This document shows, piece after piece, positions 6,742 to 14,824 of a DNA stretch of 23,393 bases. The stretch is from NCBI GenBank assembly GCA_018813975.1, contig JAHJAQ010000086.1, positions 1 through 23,393 on the forward strand. Direction: 5' to 3'. The notes below the pieces were generated by a model. It was not told where the DNA came from and did not search any database. It saw only the letters and a list, made by a program, of their open reading frames with translations. Numbering within the stretch: position 1 is the stretch's first letter; each line of letters starts with the position of its first letter. The DNA is from Microcaldota archaeon. Its GTDB lineage: Archaea > Iainarchaeota > Iainarchaeia > Iainarchaeales > JAGVWC01. A program made the translations under genes and the position numbers.

Positions 6742-8067
6742 TTATAATTCTGCTTCGGTTTCTTCAATGGCTTCTTGCAGTATTTCTATTCCATGCAATG
6801 CTTCTTTTTTGGAAAGCGTTAAGGGAGGAGCAATCCTGATAACGCTTTTTCCGCAAGGCAATAAAATCATTCCTTTTTCACTGGCCTTGCACAAAATTTT
6901 TCTTCTTTCTTCCCGCGCAATTTCTTTTGTTTCTTTGTCTTTTACAATTTCCAAGCCAATCATTAAACCCAATCCTCTAACATCCCCTAACAAATTGCTT
7001 TTGGATTGGAATTTTTCAAACTTTGATTTAATCAGCACACCCATTCGTTTTGCATTTGTCCCTAATTTCTTTTTTTTCAAAAAATCAAGTGTTGCAAGTC
7101 CTCCTGCACACGCTAAAAGATTTCCTCCAAACGTGTTGGCATGAGATCCGGAAGGCCAATCCATTATTGAACGATTTGCAATAGTAGCACCGAGCGGTAA
7201 ACCACTTCCAATTGCTTTGCTCAAAGCAACTATATCCGGTTTGACAGCAAAATTTTCGATTGCAAGAAAAGATCCTGTGCGATAACAACCACTTTGTACT
7301 TCATCCACGCACAACAAAACACCATAATCACTACACAACTTGCGCAATCCTTTTACAAAATCTTTTGGAGGAACAATATAACCGCCTTCTCCGGAAACCG
7401 ATTCGAACATGACACCAGCACAATCTTCTTTAGTGGTTGAAAATGCTGTTTCCAATTCTGCCAAACAAAAAGCAGTGGTTTGTTTTTCACTCATATCCAA
7501 TCGATAGGAATAAGGATAGGGAACGTGTTTAACGGGCAAGAATGGTTCAAAACGATCTCTTTGCACGGGCTGAGAGTGTGTCATACTTAAAGAACCCATG
7601 GTCCTTCCGTGAAAACAAGGATCAAAAGCAATAAACCATTTTTTGTTAGAATGCCATCGTACACACTTGTACGCGCATTCAACCGCTTCGGTTCCAGAAT
7701 TGGATAAAAAAACCGTGTCCAAATGCTTGGGTAACAAGGAAACGAGTTTTTCGGAAAAGCGAAGGGGAATTTCAGCATAAAAATCTGTAAAGCCACAGTG
7801 CAATCCTTTTTTGAGTTGACTTGCAATTGCTTTGGTTACTATGGGATTGGTATGGCCAATATTCATGACCGCTACACTAGAAGCAAAATCCAAGTATTTC
7901 CTGCCATCCACGTCCCAAATATAGTTTCCTTTGGCATGATCATACACAAACGAATACTCGCGGGTAAAACTAGGAGACATTATTTTGGCATCGCGTTCCA
8001 GAATCTTAACGCTTTTAGGGCCAGGTTTTCTGCAGATAAATTTTGGTTTTTGAATGCTTTTAGTCAT
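6742..8067 (-). CDS. Class III PLP aminotransferase (ornithine/4-aminobutyrate type)
   Basis: This 441-residue fold-type I enzyme transfers an omega-amino group from ornithine, GABA, putrescine or a similar amine to a 2-oxoacid, giving a semialdehyde. Visible parts are WDVDGRKYLDFASS (51-64), the phosphate-binding SNSGTEA (122-128), FHGRTMG, DEVQSG with the PLP-pyridine Asp (255-260), the Schiff-base lysine K284 in ALSKAIGSGLPLGA, and NTFGGN. The N-terminal region (PGPKSVKILERDAKIMSPS) resembles the Thermococcales group annotated as 4-aminobutyrate aminotransferases. That group includes ornithine aminotransferase and amino-acid racemases, so racemase activity is possible. It follows the aldehyde dehydrogenase gene by ten bases and precedes carbamate kinase. 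The partner gene favours a semialdehyde product. Start ATG at 8067; no clear ribosome-binding site. Confidence 0.92.
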   Translation of the reverse strand: MTKSIQKPKFICRKPGPKSVKILERDAKIMSPSFTREYSFVYDHAKGNYIWDVDGRKYLDFASSVAVMNIGHTNPIVTKAIASQLKKGLHCGFTDFYAEIPLRFSEKLVSLLPKHLDTVFLSNSGTEAVECAYKCVRWHSNKKWFIAFDPCFHGRTMGSLSMTHSQPVQRDRFEPFLPVKHVPYPYSYRLDMSEKQTTAFCLAELETAFSTTKEDCAGVMFESVSGEGGYIVPPKDFVKGLRKLCSDYGVLLCVDEVQSGCYRTGSFLAIENFAVKPDIVALSKAIGSGLPLGATIANRSIMDWPSGSHANTFGGNLLACAGGLATLDFLKKKKLGTNAKRMGVLIKSKFEKFQSKSNLLGDVRGLGLMIGLEIVKDKETKEIAREERRKILCKASEKGMILLPCGKSVIRIAPPLTLSKKEALHGIEILQEAIEETEAEL

Positions 8068-8077
8068 AAAAATAAAA

Positions 8078-9550
8078 TTATTTTAATTTGAATTCGTCAA
8101 TCTGCGCTTTTTGGAGTTTGTCGCTATAATCAATGTATATGGTTTTGGTTTCAGAGAACTCATTAATGCCTTCAATTCCTGCTTCTCGTGTTCCGTTACC
8201 GGTTCCTTTAATACCACCAAATGGCAAGTGAACCTCTGAACCGATTGTTGAAGAATTCACATACACCAGACCGCTTTCGATTTCATTAATTGCTTTGAAT
8301 GCAAAAGAAATATTTTCAGTATAAATACTTGCACTCAAACCATACGAAACATTATTCGCGATTTTGATGGCGTGTGCAAAGTTTTTTGCAGGAATAATTG
8401 AAAGGAATGGACCAAAAATTTCTTCTTGAGCAATACGCATATTTGATTTAACATTGGTAAAAACTGTTGGCTTGTAAAAAAAGCCTTTTCCTTTTAAGGA
8501 AGAACCGCCGCATAAAAGTTTGGCGCCTTGCTGTTTTCCCAACAAAGTATAAGAATGCACTTTTTCCAAAGCGCGTTGGTTAATCAGGGGACCGACATCG
8601 GTTTTGGATAGCAAACAATTTCCAACTTTTAATCGGCGCACCCGATTCACTAACCTTTTTTCAAACTTTTTTTGCACCTTTTGGTGAATGATAATGCGAC
8701 TGGTAGCGGTACAGCGCTGGCCCGTGGTTCCAAACGCACCAAACAAAACGCCTTCCAAAGCCAACTCCAAATTTGCGTCATCCATAATAATAATTGGGTT
8801 TTTTCCCCCAAGTTCTAAACCGACTTTTTTAATGCCTGCATTTTGTACAATGGTTTTTCCGGTTTCGCGCGAACCTGTAAAAGAAATCATACGCACTTCC
8901 GGATGTTTTACAAGAGACAAGCCCACTTCTTTTCCAGTACCGGTTACTAAATTCAAAACACCGGAGGGAAGGCCTGCTTCCACTAATAATTGTACAAATT
9001 GAATCGCGCTTCTGGGAGTGTCGCTGGATGGTTTGAAAACAATGGTATTACCGCATACTAGTGCGGGACAAATTTTCCAAGCAGGAATGGCAATGGGAAA
9101 ATTCCACGGAGCAATTAATCCAACCACGCCAAATGGCTGGCGAATCGTAAAAGCCGCTTTGTCACGCAGTTCGCTGGGGGTGGTGTGACCAAATAATCTT
9201 CTTCCTTCGCCAGCAAAGTATTCTGCGGTATCAATGGCTTCTTGAACATCGCCTCTTGCTTCTGAAATGATTTTACCCATTTCTTCTGTCAAAGCGCGCG
9301 CGAGTTTTTCCTTGTCTCTTTCCAATAAGCGCGCCAAGCGAAACAGGATTTTGGCGCGTTGAGGAGCTGGAACGTTTTTCCAAAAAGGCAGGCTTTTTTG
9401 GGCAGCTGCAACGGCTTTTTCTACATCCTTTTGGTTTCCTGCTTCAAAAGTGCCAATGATTTTTTCAGTAGCGGGATTATAACTTTTAAAGGTTTGGTGA
9501 GAAGTGCTTTTCACCCATTTTCCACTAATAAACAGCTTATGGGCCGACAT
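8078..9550 (-). CDS. NAD(P)-dependent aldehyde (semialdehyde) dehydrogenase
   Basis: The 490-residue ALDH superfamily enzyme oxidises an aldehyde to an acid. It shows the PWNFP oxyanion Asn (about N150), VFKPS, the glutamate in LELGGKNP (about E246), the catalytic cysteine in TGQRCT (about C280), QEEIFGPFLSI and LPFGGIKGTGNGTREAG near the C-terminus. The length fits semialdehyde dehydrogenases. I chose the ATG at 9550 over an in-frame TTG at 9565: a TATA-like TTTTATTTTC is centred 24 bases before this ATG, which suggests a leaderless transcript, and SAHKLFISGKW is the usual beginning of the family. It is the first gene of the eight-gene minus-strand run. The adjacent aminotransferase probably makes its substrate, such as glutamate, succinate or 4-aminobutyrate semialdehyde. 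Confidence 0.93.
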   Translation of the reverse strand: MSAHKLFISGKWVKSTSHQTFKSYNPATEKIIGTFEAGNQKDVEKAVAAAQKSLPFWKNVPAPQRAKILFRLARLLERDKEKLARALTEEMGKIISEARGDVQEAIDTAEYFAGEGRRLFGHTTPSELRDKAAFTIRQPFGVVGLIAPWNFPIAIPAWKICPALVCGNTIVFKPSSDTPRSAIQFVQLLVEAGLPSGVLNLVTGTGKEVGLSLVKHPEVRMISFTGSRETGKTIVQNAGIKKVGLELGGKNPIIIMDDANLELALEGVLFGAFGTTGQRCTATSRIIIHQKVQKKFEKRLVNRVRRLKVGNCLLSKTDVGPLINQRALEKVHSYTLLGKQQGAKLLCGGSSLKGKGFFYKPTVFTNVKSNMRIAQEEIFGPFLSIIPAKNFAHAIKIANNVSYGLSASIYTENISFAFKAINEIESGLVYVNSSTIGSEVHLPFGGIKGTGNGTREAGIEGINEFSETKTIYIDYSDKLQKAQIDEFKLK

Positions 9551-9568
9551 GGTGAAAATAGGCAATTC

Positions 9569-9578
9569 GAAAATAAAA
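9569..9578 (-). promoter_or_regulatory. TATA box of the aldehyde dehydrogenase operon
   Basis: TTTTATTTTC on the minus strand is centred about 24 bases before the ATG at 9550. That spacing would place the start of transcription at or next to the start codon, giving a leaderless mRNA for the long operon. Confidence 0.5.
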
Positions 9579-9636
9579 GGCTTTGGTTAGTAGTTTATCA
9601 AAAATCGGGTTTTTTTGAGGGGTTAAAGGCAAATTC

Positions 9637-9646
9637 TTTTATTTTA
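9637..9646 (+). promoter_or_regulatory. TATA box of the glutamate dehydrogenase operon
   Basis: TTTTATTTTA is centred about 54 bases before the GDH ATG and would start transcription near 9667, leaving a leader of about 29 bases that carries the GGTGA ribosome-binding site. The same TTTTATTTT core occurs in mirror orientation in the divergent promoter, so the two operons could be co-regulated. Confidence 0.5.
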
Positions 9647-9695
9647 AGAATTCATTGTTCTTCTGTTGATAATTGAATTTGGATTGGTGAGCGAA

Positions 9696-10838
9696 ATGAA
9701 TGGAATTGATTACGATGGTTTTGGACCGGAAAAGATATTGCAAGTGTATAATCCAAAAGCAGGTATGAGCGGAATAGTGGTAATTGATAATACGGCGTTA
9801 GGCCCTGGCAAGGGGGGTATTCGAATGACCCCAACCGTATCGGTTAATGAAGTATTCCAATTGGCCAGAACCATGACTTGGAAAAATGCATTAGCAGAAA
9901 TTCCTTTTGGTGGCGCGAAAAGCGGTATTATTGCAGACCCAAAACAAATGACTCCAAAACAAAAAACCGAAATCGTGAAGGCTTTTGCCAAAGCATTACG
10001 TGCCGTATCACCCGATGAATACATTGCCGCACCCGATATTAATATGGCAGAACACGACATGGCGATTTATGCTAAAGCCAATGGAAGCTTGTTAAGTGCC
10101 ACGGGAAAACCATTAGAGATGGGTGGCTTGCCACACGAATTGGGTTCAACCGGTTTCGGTGTTTTTCACGCTACCAAAGTAGCAGCCAATCACATCAACT
10201 TGGATTTGAAAAAAGCAACAATTGGCGTAGAAGGATTTGGAAACGTAGGGCACTTTGCCGTAAAGTTTTTGGAAGAATTTGGCGCTCGAATTGTGGCAAC
10301 ATCCGATTCCAAAGGAACGATTTACAATCCAAAAGGATTGTCTTTTGAAAGGCTCTTGCGCATTAAAAAAGAAACGCGAACCGTAATCAATTATGGGGAA
10401 GGATCCCAAATACTTCCCACCCAAGGAATTGTAAACCTGCCAGTCGATATTTTGGTTACAGCAGCGATTCCGGATTTGGTAAAAGCAAAAGATATTGATA
10501 CTATTAAAGCCAAGCTAATTGTAGAAGGAAGCAATATTCCTATGAAACCACAGTTGGAGGAGTTCTTACACCAAAAAAAGATTTTAGTGGTGCCGGATTT
10601 TGTGGCAAACGCTGGAGGGGTTATTTCAAGTTACGTGGAATTTATTGGGGGCACTGAAAAACAAGTTTTCAAAATGATTCAAAACAAAATCACTCGAAAC
10701 ACACAAAAAGTATTATTGGAAAGCAAAAAAAACGCTATTTCCCCTCGAAAAGCCGCACTAGAAATTGCCAAAAAACGCGTACACCAAAAATGCGATTTTT
10801 GTCATGTTCCAGAACTCAAAAAAACCAAAAAAAAGTGA
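9696..10838 (+). CDS. gdhA: Glutamate dehydrogenase (Glu/Leu/Phe/Val family)
   Basis: The enzyme interconverts glutamate with 2-oxoglutarate plus ammonia using NAD(P). This 380-residue form shows GPGKGGIRM, the substrate lysines in TWKNAL (about K63) and GGAKSGI (about K75), the catalytic Asp in AAPDINM (about D114), the Rossmann GFGNVG (about 180-185) and VVPDFVANAGGVISSYVE. It is shorter than the usual archaeal form of about 420 residues, mainly at the N-terminus. I chose the ATG at 9696 because GGTGA sits five bases upstream; in-frame TTG (9666) and GTG (9687) starts also exist. The end is odd: after the normal fold come CDFCH and a lysine-rich tail. It is divergent from the aldehyde dehydrogenase/aminotransferase operon, which consumes 2-oxoglutarate, and would recycle it. 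Confidence 0.93.
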   Translation: MNGIDYDGFGPEKILQVYNPKAGMSGIVVIDNTALGPGKGGIRMTPTVSVNEVFQLARTMTWKNALAEIPFGGAKSGIIADPKQMTPKQKTEIVKAFAKALRAVSPDEYIAAPDINMAEHDMAIYAKANGSLLSATGKPLEMGGLPHELGSTGFGVFHATKVAANHINLDLKKATIGVEGFGNVGHFAVKFLEEFGARIVATSDSKGTIYNPKGLSFERLLRIKKETRTVINYGEGSQILPTQGIVNLPVDILVTAAIPDLVKAKDIDTIKAKLIVEGSNIPMKPQLEEFLHQKKILVVPDFVANAGGVISSYVEFIGGTEKQVFKMIQNKITRNTQKVLLESKKNAISPRKAALEIAKKRVHQKCDFCHVPELKKTKKK

Positions 10839-10842
10839 AATC

Positions 10843-11565
10843 ATGGAATGGAAGGCCAAAATTTTATCGATTAAAGACTTCGAAGACGAAGGAAAAATTA
10901 TAGATCGCGTTATTGAATTAGAATGCCCAAACGATTTTTCGTTTAAACCGGGCCAATATGTAATGATTGCTCACAATAAGGTAAAAAACAAGCATGATCC
11001 CAAACAATTGCGTTGGGGCAGCATGAGTATTGCTTCCAGCAACCATCAAAAAGGAAAAATCGAATTGGTTATTGCAGCTGGCGAACCAACCGGCATTACC
11101 TATTTTGTTGCCAATAAATGCAAAAAGAATGATTACTTGTTATTGAGGGGTGCTTTTGGGGTATTTGAAATAAAAGAACCGTATGATGAACTGGTTTTGG
11201 TGGGAAGCGGAACAGGTCTTGCACCCTTAATGGCCATGATTCGTTCAAAATTAGATAGCGGTGAGAAAAAGCCAATGACTTTGTTTTTTGGGTTTAAGGA
11301 AAAAAATCTTTTTTTGTTTCAAGAAGAATTAGAACAACTAAAACAAAAACACCCCAACTTTCAGTTCTTCTACATAACTAGCCGCGAGCTTTCTCTTGAA
11401 GGAAAACAAGGGCACGTCCAAGAACTGCTAAAAGACCATTCTTTTAATAAAAAAAAGAACATTCAATTTTTTTTGTGCGGCCCCCCAAAAGCTGTTCCGG
11501 ATATTAGTAAGACCTTGCAAGGAATGGGTTTTTCCGAGAAACAAATTCATTTTGAGCAGTGGTAG
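10843..11565 (+). CDS. Ferredoxin--NAD(P)+ reductase-family flavoprotein
   Basis: The 240-residue protein has the FNR module layout: a beta-barrel FAD domain with KPGQYVMI and RWGSMSIAS (R57, S60; the R-x-(Y/G)-S FAD site), then a nucleotide domain with LVLVGSGTGLAPLMAMI (GSGTG about 121-125), FFGFKEKN, FLCGPP (from about C212) and the C-terminal EQW. No iron-sulphur cluster motif is seen, so an external carrier such as ferredoxin or flavodoxin is expected. An open frame extends upstream to 10765, but the true start is probably the ATG at 10843. It lies four bases after the GDH stop, with GTGA in the stop region as ribosome-binding site, and the extension is antifamily in sequence. Coupling to GDH suggests it moves electrons to or from the NAD(P)H made there. 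Confidence 0.9.
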   Translation: MEWKAKILSIKDFEDEGKIIDRVIELECPNDFSFKPGQYVMIAHNKVKNKHDPKQLRWGSMSIASSNHQKGKIELVIAAGEPTGITYFVANKCKKNDYLLLRGAFGVFEIKEPYDELVLVGSGTGLAPLMAMIRSKLDSGEKKPMTLFFGFKEKNLFLFQEELEQLKQKHPNFQFFYITSRELSLEGKQGHVQELLKDHSFNKKKNIQFFLCGPPKAVPDISKTLQGMGFSEKQIHFEQW

Positions 11566-11592
11566 AAAAACCATTTTATTCAAGGCTTTTTA

Positions 11593-12694
11593 CTATTTGC
11601 GCAGAACGCGCTGGTATAGTGATTTCCAGGAGGCTATACGGGCTTCCCAGGAAAAGTCACGGGCTCTTAGTCGGGCATTTTTCATGAGGGGCCTGCAGTC
11701 CGTTTTTAGTGTCTTTTCAATTATGTCCGCGGTTTGGGAATGCTGGGTAAAATCCACCAGAAAACCAGCATTCGTGTTCGCAATAAAATCGCGAAAAGAA
11801 GGAATATCACTTACAATTGGAACACAACCAGCAGCCATTGCCTCGACTGTTGAGATTCCAAAAGCTTCGTAACGAGAAGCAGAAACAAAAAAACGAGCGC
11901 GGCCATATTCTTCAATAAGCTTTTTGTCCGAGATTTCTCCCAAAAAAAAGACTTTTTTTTGGATTCCAAGCGATTGGGCTAGCGTTTGGAGTTCAGGCAA
12001 TATTTTTTCCCAATCCCCGCCCACAATACGCAATTCAAAATCAATACCGCGCTCCTTCAAAATCGCAAACACGTTTAAAAGTTCATTGATTCGCTTGTTG
12101 CGTGAAATCCGCCCAACAAACAAAAAAATGTTTTTTTTTTCTGGGTTTCTTTGCGACCGCCTCAAGACGCTTAAGGTCCACGCCATTTTCAATTATACTC
12201 ACTTTTTTTGAGATTTTTTTGAATAGTTCTGAATCGATCGAGCTAACTGCCACTATCTGATTCGCTTCACGAAGTAACAGTTTTTGAAGACCAAAAAAAT
12301 AGGCTTTCTTTAGGGCGGGAATCGTGGGTGTGTGGAAAATTCCGCCGTGCGTACTCAGTACAACCGGTTTTTTGTGAATCCATTTAGTAGTCAGAATAAA
12401 ATCGCTCAGCGCACTTACACCGTGCACGTGAACAATATCATACTTTTTGATTTTTGAGAGTGGAATAATAGCCGGCTTGTAAAAGTGGAGGTTTAGAAAG
12501 GGAATTCTGATTATTGGAATTCCTTCAAATTTTTCCGATGCCGAAAGAGTTGTTCCGGACTTGTTAAGGTGATTGAGGCACAGCACAGCGGTTTCAATTC
12601 CTATTTTTCTGGATTCTTTACACAAATCCAAAACAATTTTTTCAATTCCCCCTATACTGGGCCAAAACTGGTTTGTAACGTGAAGGACTTTCAT
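11593..12694 (-). pseudogene. GT4-family glycosyltransferase with a frameshift in an A10 tract
   Basis: Two overlapping frames make one GT4 protein. The N-terminal half (12694 downward) has MKVLHVTNQFWPSIGGIEK, the GT-B start with its glycine loop, and HVHGVSAL, VLSTHGG and SIIENGVDL. It then runs into unrelated sequence after PRKKK. The C-terminal half (from the other frame, ending at 11593) has FLFVGRISRNKRI, LRIVGG, FFLGEIS and EAFGISTVEAMAAGCVPIVSD with the E-x7-E pair. The frames meet at ten A on the coding strand (12131-12140); nine A would give PRKKKNIFLFVGR and one 366-residue protein. The gene may be broken, rescued by slippage on the A tract, or misread in sequencing. ATG at 12694 overlaps the GT2 stop (ATGA), so it is the last gene of the glycosylation operon. 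Confidence 0.85.
12131..12140 (-). other. A10 homopolymer at the GT4 frameshift point
   Basis: Ten consecutive T on the plus strand are A10 in the mRNA. Reading in frame leads to HFFVCWADF and a stop at 12083-12085; losing one A restores the GT4 C-terminal frame. Seven T on the coding strand follow a few bases later, making the site doubly slippery for polymerases. Confidence 0.85.
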
Positions 12695-13713
12695 TTTTGG
12701 CCCCCTAATTTAAGCAATCCAAAAAAGTATCCTATGATAAAAAGGAATGCATTTGCGCTGAAAATGAAAGGAGCCGCTATTCCCAGCTTCCAGTCTTTTT
12801 TAAAAATAAAAAAAGCAGTCGGAATGGAAAGAAATAATTGCACCAAGACAGTAATAATTAGCCAGTACACAAAAAAGAACAACCAATAAAACGAAAAGAC
12901 CCCCCACCCAAAAAATTTTCCGATTATATATATAACAAGAGAGGCAAGGGAAAAAGTTATGGCAGCCATCTGAATTTTTATCCAAGGATTGGTGTACGAA
13001 TCTTTTTTCACCTTTTCTGGGTGCTGCTTGTACAGTCGAACGCGCCAATAGGCGCGATAAAATTTGGTTTTAAAGTATTTTACCAGGCTGGTCGGGTGAA
13101 AATGTTGCACCACGGCGGCAGGGGCAAACACAAGGCGATATCCTTTTTCAGCTAGCGAAAAACTCAGGTCCGTGTCCTCGCCAGAAGCCGTGCGGTACCA
13201 TTCGTCAAATCCCCCTTGTTCCAAAAAGACCGTTTTGCAGTACGCGGCCGAATACGTAGAAACAAAATCGATTTTTTTGTGTGTCGCCATGCCTTTTTTT
13301 AAGCGTTCGTAGCGTTCCTCAATTTCAAATTGTATGAAACGCGCTACCCAAGAATCCAATGAATTTTCGTATCGTCCTTGCACGCCCGCCACTTGTGAAT
13401 CTTCAAACGGTTCTAGCATTTTTTCAAGCCAGTTTTTTTTTGGAACGCAATCCGCATCTAAAAAAACCAAAAGGTCTCCGCGCGCATGATTGGCTCCTTG
13501 GTTACGTGCCACGGCAGGCCCTTTGTTTTTTTGGCGTAACAAAAGAACTCCTTCAAATTGGGAGACAATACGAGCGGTCTGGTCCGTGCTACCATCATCC
13601 ACCACTAAAATTTCATAGTCTTTCCTTGGAAGATTTTGTTGTTGAAGCGATTCCAGGCACTTTTGAATCGTTTTTTGGGCATTGAATGCGGGAATAATCA
13701 CACTGGCTTTCAA
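12691..13713 (-). CDS. GT2-family glycosyltransferase with C-terminal membrane segments
   Basis: The 340-residue protein has a GT-A catalytic domain with ASVIIPAFNAQ at the start, ILVVDDGSTDQT (nucleotide-sugar binding), FLDADC (metal-binding DxD-like) and GEDTDLSFSLAEKGY (the ED catalytic region). It then has three or four hydrophobic segments over the last 110 residues, which would anchor it in the membrane facing the cytoplasm. It probably adds a sugar to the lipid-linked glycan. The start is TTG at 13713: its TTGA overlaps the methyltransferase stop, GGTGA lies four bases before it, and the family fold begins at residue 2. A longer open frame to 13854 is ignored because it lies inside the methyltransferase gene. 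ATGA couples it to the following GT4. Confidence 0.9.
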   Translation of the reverse strand: MKASVIIPAFNAQKTIQKCLESLQQQNLPRKDYEILVVDDGSTDQTARIVSQFEGVLLLRQKNKGPAVARNQGANHARGDLLVFLDADCVPKKNWLEKMLEPFEDSQVAGVQGRYENSLDSWVARFIQFEIEERYERLKKGMATHKKIDFVSTYSAAYCKTVFLEQGGFDEWYRTASGEDTDLSFSLAEKGYRLVFAPAAVVQHFHPTSLVKYFKTKFYRAYWRVRLYKQHPEKVKKDSYTNPWIKIQMAAITFSLASLVIYIIGKFFGWGVFSFYWLFFFVYWLIITVLVQLFLSIPTAFFIFKKDWKLGIAAPFIFSANAFLFIIGYFFGLLKLGGQK

Positions 13714-14291
13714 GCAATCACCTTTTCTTTTCGCACTTTTAAAATAATTTCTTCTTGGAGCCGAACAGGCAAAAATGGGTGAATAACTTTTCGAATAGTA
13801 TAAAACCATTTGTAACGAGATCCCGGACTGCTTTCTGGGGTATAGGGAAGACAAAACAGTTTTTCAACGACAAAACCATTTCTTTTCACCAATCCAATCA
13901 ATTCGGGAATTGAATACAACGAAAAATGGAGTGGTGCATGGTAAGCGTGCGTCAAACGATTGATAAGGCTCTGGCGATTGGGCGTGGTAATAATCAAAAT
14001 TCCTTTTTTTTTTAACACGCGATTGGCTTCTTGTACAAACTTTTCTGGTTTGTGCAAGTGCTCTATCAGTTCTCCAGCTAAAATAGAATCAAAAAAGGCA
14101 GTATCAAAGGGTAATTGCTCGGCCGACGCCCGCTTATAATTCGGTTTTTTTGGAACGGGTTTGGTATCAACACCAAAAAGATTTTTTTCACTGAATTTTT
14201 TTTTAACGGATTCATGCAGACTGCACGCCACAAAACCAACGTCAAGAATCCTTCCATTCAGGTTTTCCAGTACAAACGATTTGCGGTCCAT
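13710..14291 (-). CDS. Class I SAM-dependent methyltransferase
   Basis: The 193-residue protein has a Methyltransf_11-like core. Motif I is RILDVGFVACSLH, keeping the DVG but not the usual second and third glycines. The acidic end of strand 2 is GVDTKP, then comes ASAEQLPFDTAFFDSILAGELIEHLHKPEKF (motifs II and post-II; EHL is typical), and LKKKGILIITTPN is the motif III strand. It lies within the N-glycosylation operon, so it may methylate a sugar or a lipid-linked intermediate. I chose the ATG at 14291 over a TTG at 14300 because AGG upstream is at a workable distance from the ATG but not from the TTG. It begins 17 bases after the Alg13 stop, and its end is coupled to GT2 by TTGA. Confidence 0.85.
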   Translation of the reverse strand: MDRKSFVLENLNGRILDVGFVACSLHESVKKKFSEKNLFGVDTKPVPKKPNYKRASAEQLPFDTAFFDSILAGELIEHLHKPEKFVQEANRVLKKKGILIITTPNRQSLINRLTHAYHAPLHFSLYSIPELIGLVKRNGFVVEKLFCLPYTPESSPGSRYKWFYTIRKVIHPFLPVRLQEEIILKVRKEKVIA

Positions 14292-14308
14292 TGGCTTCAA
14301 TCCTTTTT

Positions 14309-14824
14309 TTAAAATTCTTTTAATTCTTTAAAATTGTTCTTTTGGACAAATTCGTCCAGAATGACCAAAACGGTTTTTGCGCTTGAGAAACCAGCTGGTT
14401 TCCAGTTTGGCAGCTTTTGAATCTGCTTTTCGATTTCGTTTATGTTATAGCTCGCTAGAATAAAACCCCCTTTTTCCAATGCTTGAACAAGTTCCAACTG
14501 GTGGTCATTGGCGTGTTCGCCAAAACGAGCCAATCGCGGGACTACAATGCATTTTTTGTGGTATTGCATGGCCAATCCGATTCCGCCTGCACCGCCATGC
14601 AATATCAGCCACTCGGCCTGCCTGATTTTTTCTTGGAAATCAATCGGATCCAAAAATGGAACGGATTGTGCTCGCTGCATTTGGTAAACAGAATAGCCTG
14701 TTTGGCCAAACACAAGCTCTTTGATAATCCCTACTTCAATCAAGCGATCTATTTCGCGCAATAGCCTGTCAAATGGTTGCGGATCGGTTCCCACGCTGAC
14801 AAAAACAAATGGTTTGGCAGTCAA
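14309..14824 (-). CDS. Alg13-like UDP-GlcNAc transferase catalytic subunit
   Basis: The 171-residue protein begins TAKPFVFVSVGTDPQPFDRLL, the start of Alg13/PssE/MurG C-terminal-type domains. It continues with KELVFGQTGYS, WLILHGGAGGIGLAM (the HGG-G UDP-sugar loop), KCIVVPRLARFGEHANDHQLELVQALEKGGF (the conserved P-x..EHQ-E-A-like block). In eukaryotes Alg13 pairs with membrane-bound Alg14 to add the second GlcNAc to dolichol-PP-GlcNAc; the paired bacterial proteins act in capsule synthesis. The start is TTG at 14824, overlapping the Alg14 stop as TTGA, with a G-rich stretch nine bases upstream. A longer open frame reaches 15082 but lies within Alg14 and has no family resemblance, so it is rejected. 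Confidence 0.88.
   Translation of the reverse strand: MTAKPFVFVSVGTDPQPFDRLLREIDRLIEVGIIKELVFGQTGYSVYQMQRAQSVPFLDPIDFQEKIRQAEWLILHGGAGGIGLAMQYHKKCIVVPRLARFGEHANDHQLELVQALEKGGFILASYNINEIEKQIQKLPNWKPAGFSSAKTVLVILDEFVQKNNFKELKEF

Noticed and set aside
10765..10842. Upstream extension of the flavoprotein to 10765
   Set aside because: It overlaps the end of GDH out of frame, and the FNR domain begins at the ATG at 10843, four bases after the GDH stop.
13714..13854. 47-residue N-terminal extension of GT2
   Set aside because: It lies inside the methyltransferase gene in another frame; GGTGA plus TTG at 13713 explains the start.
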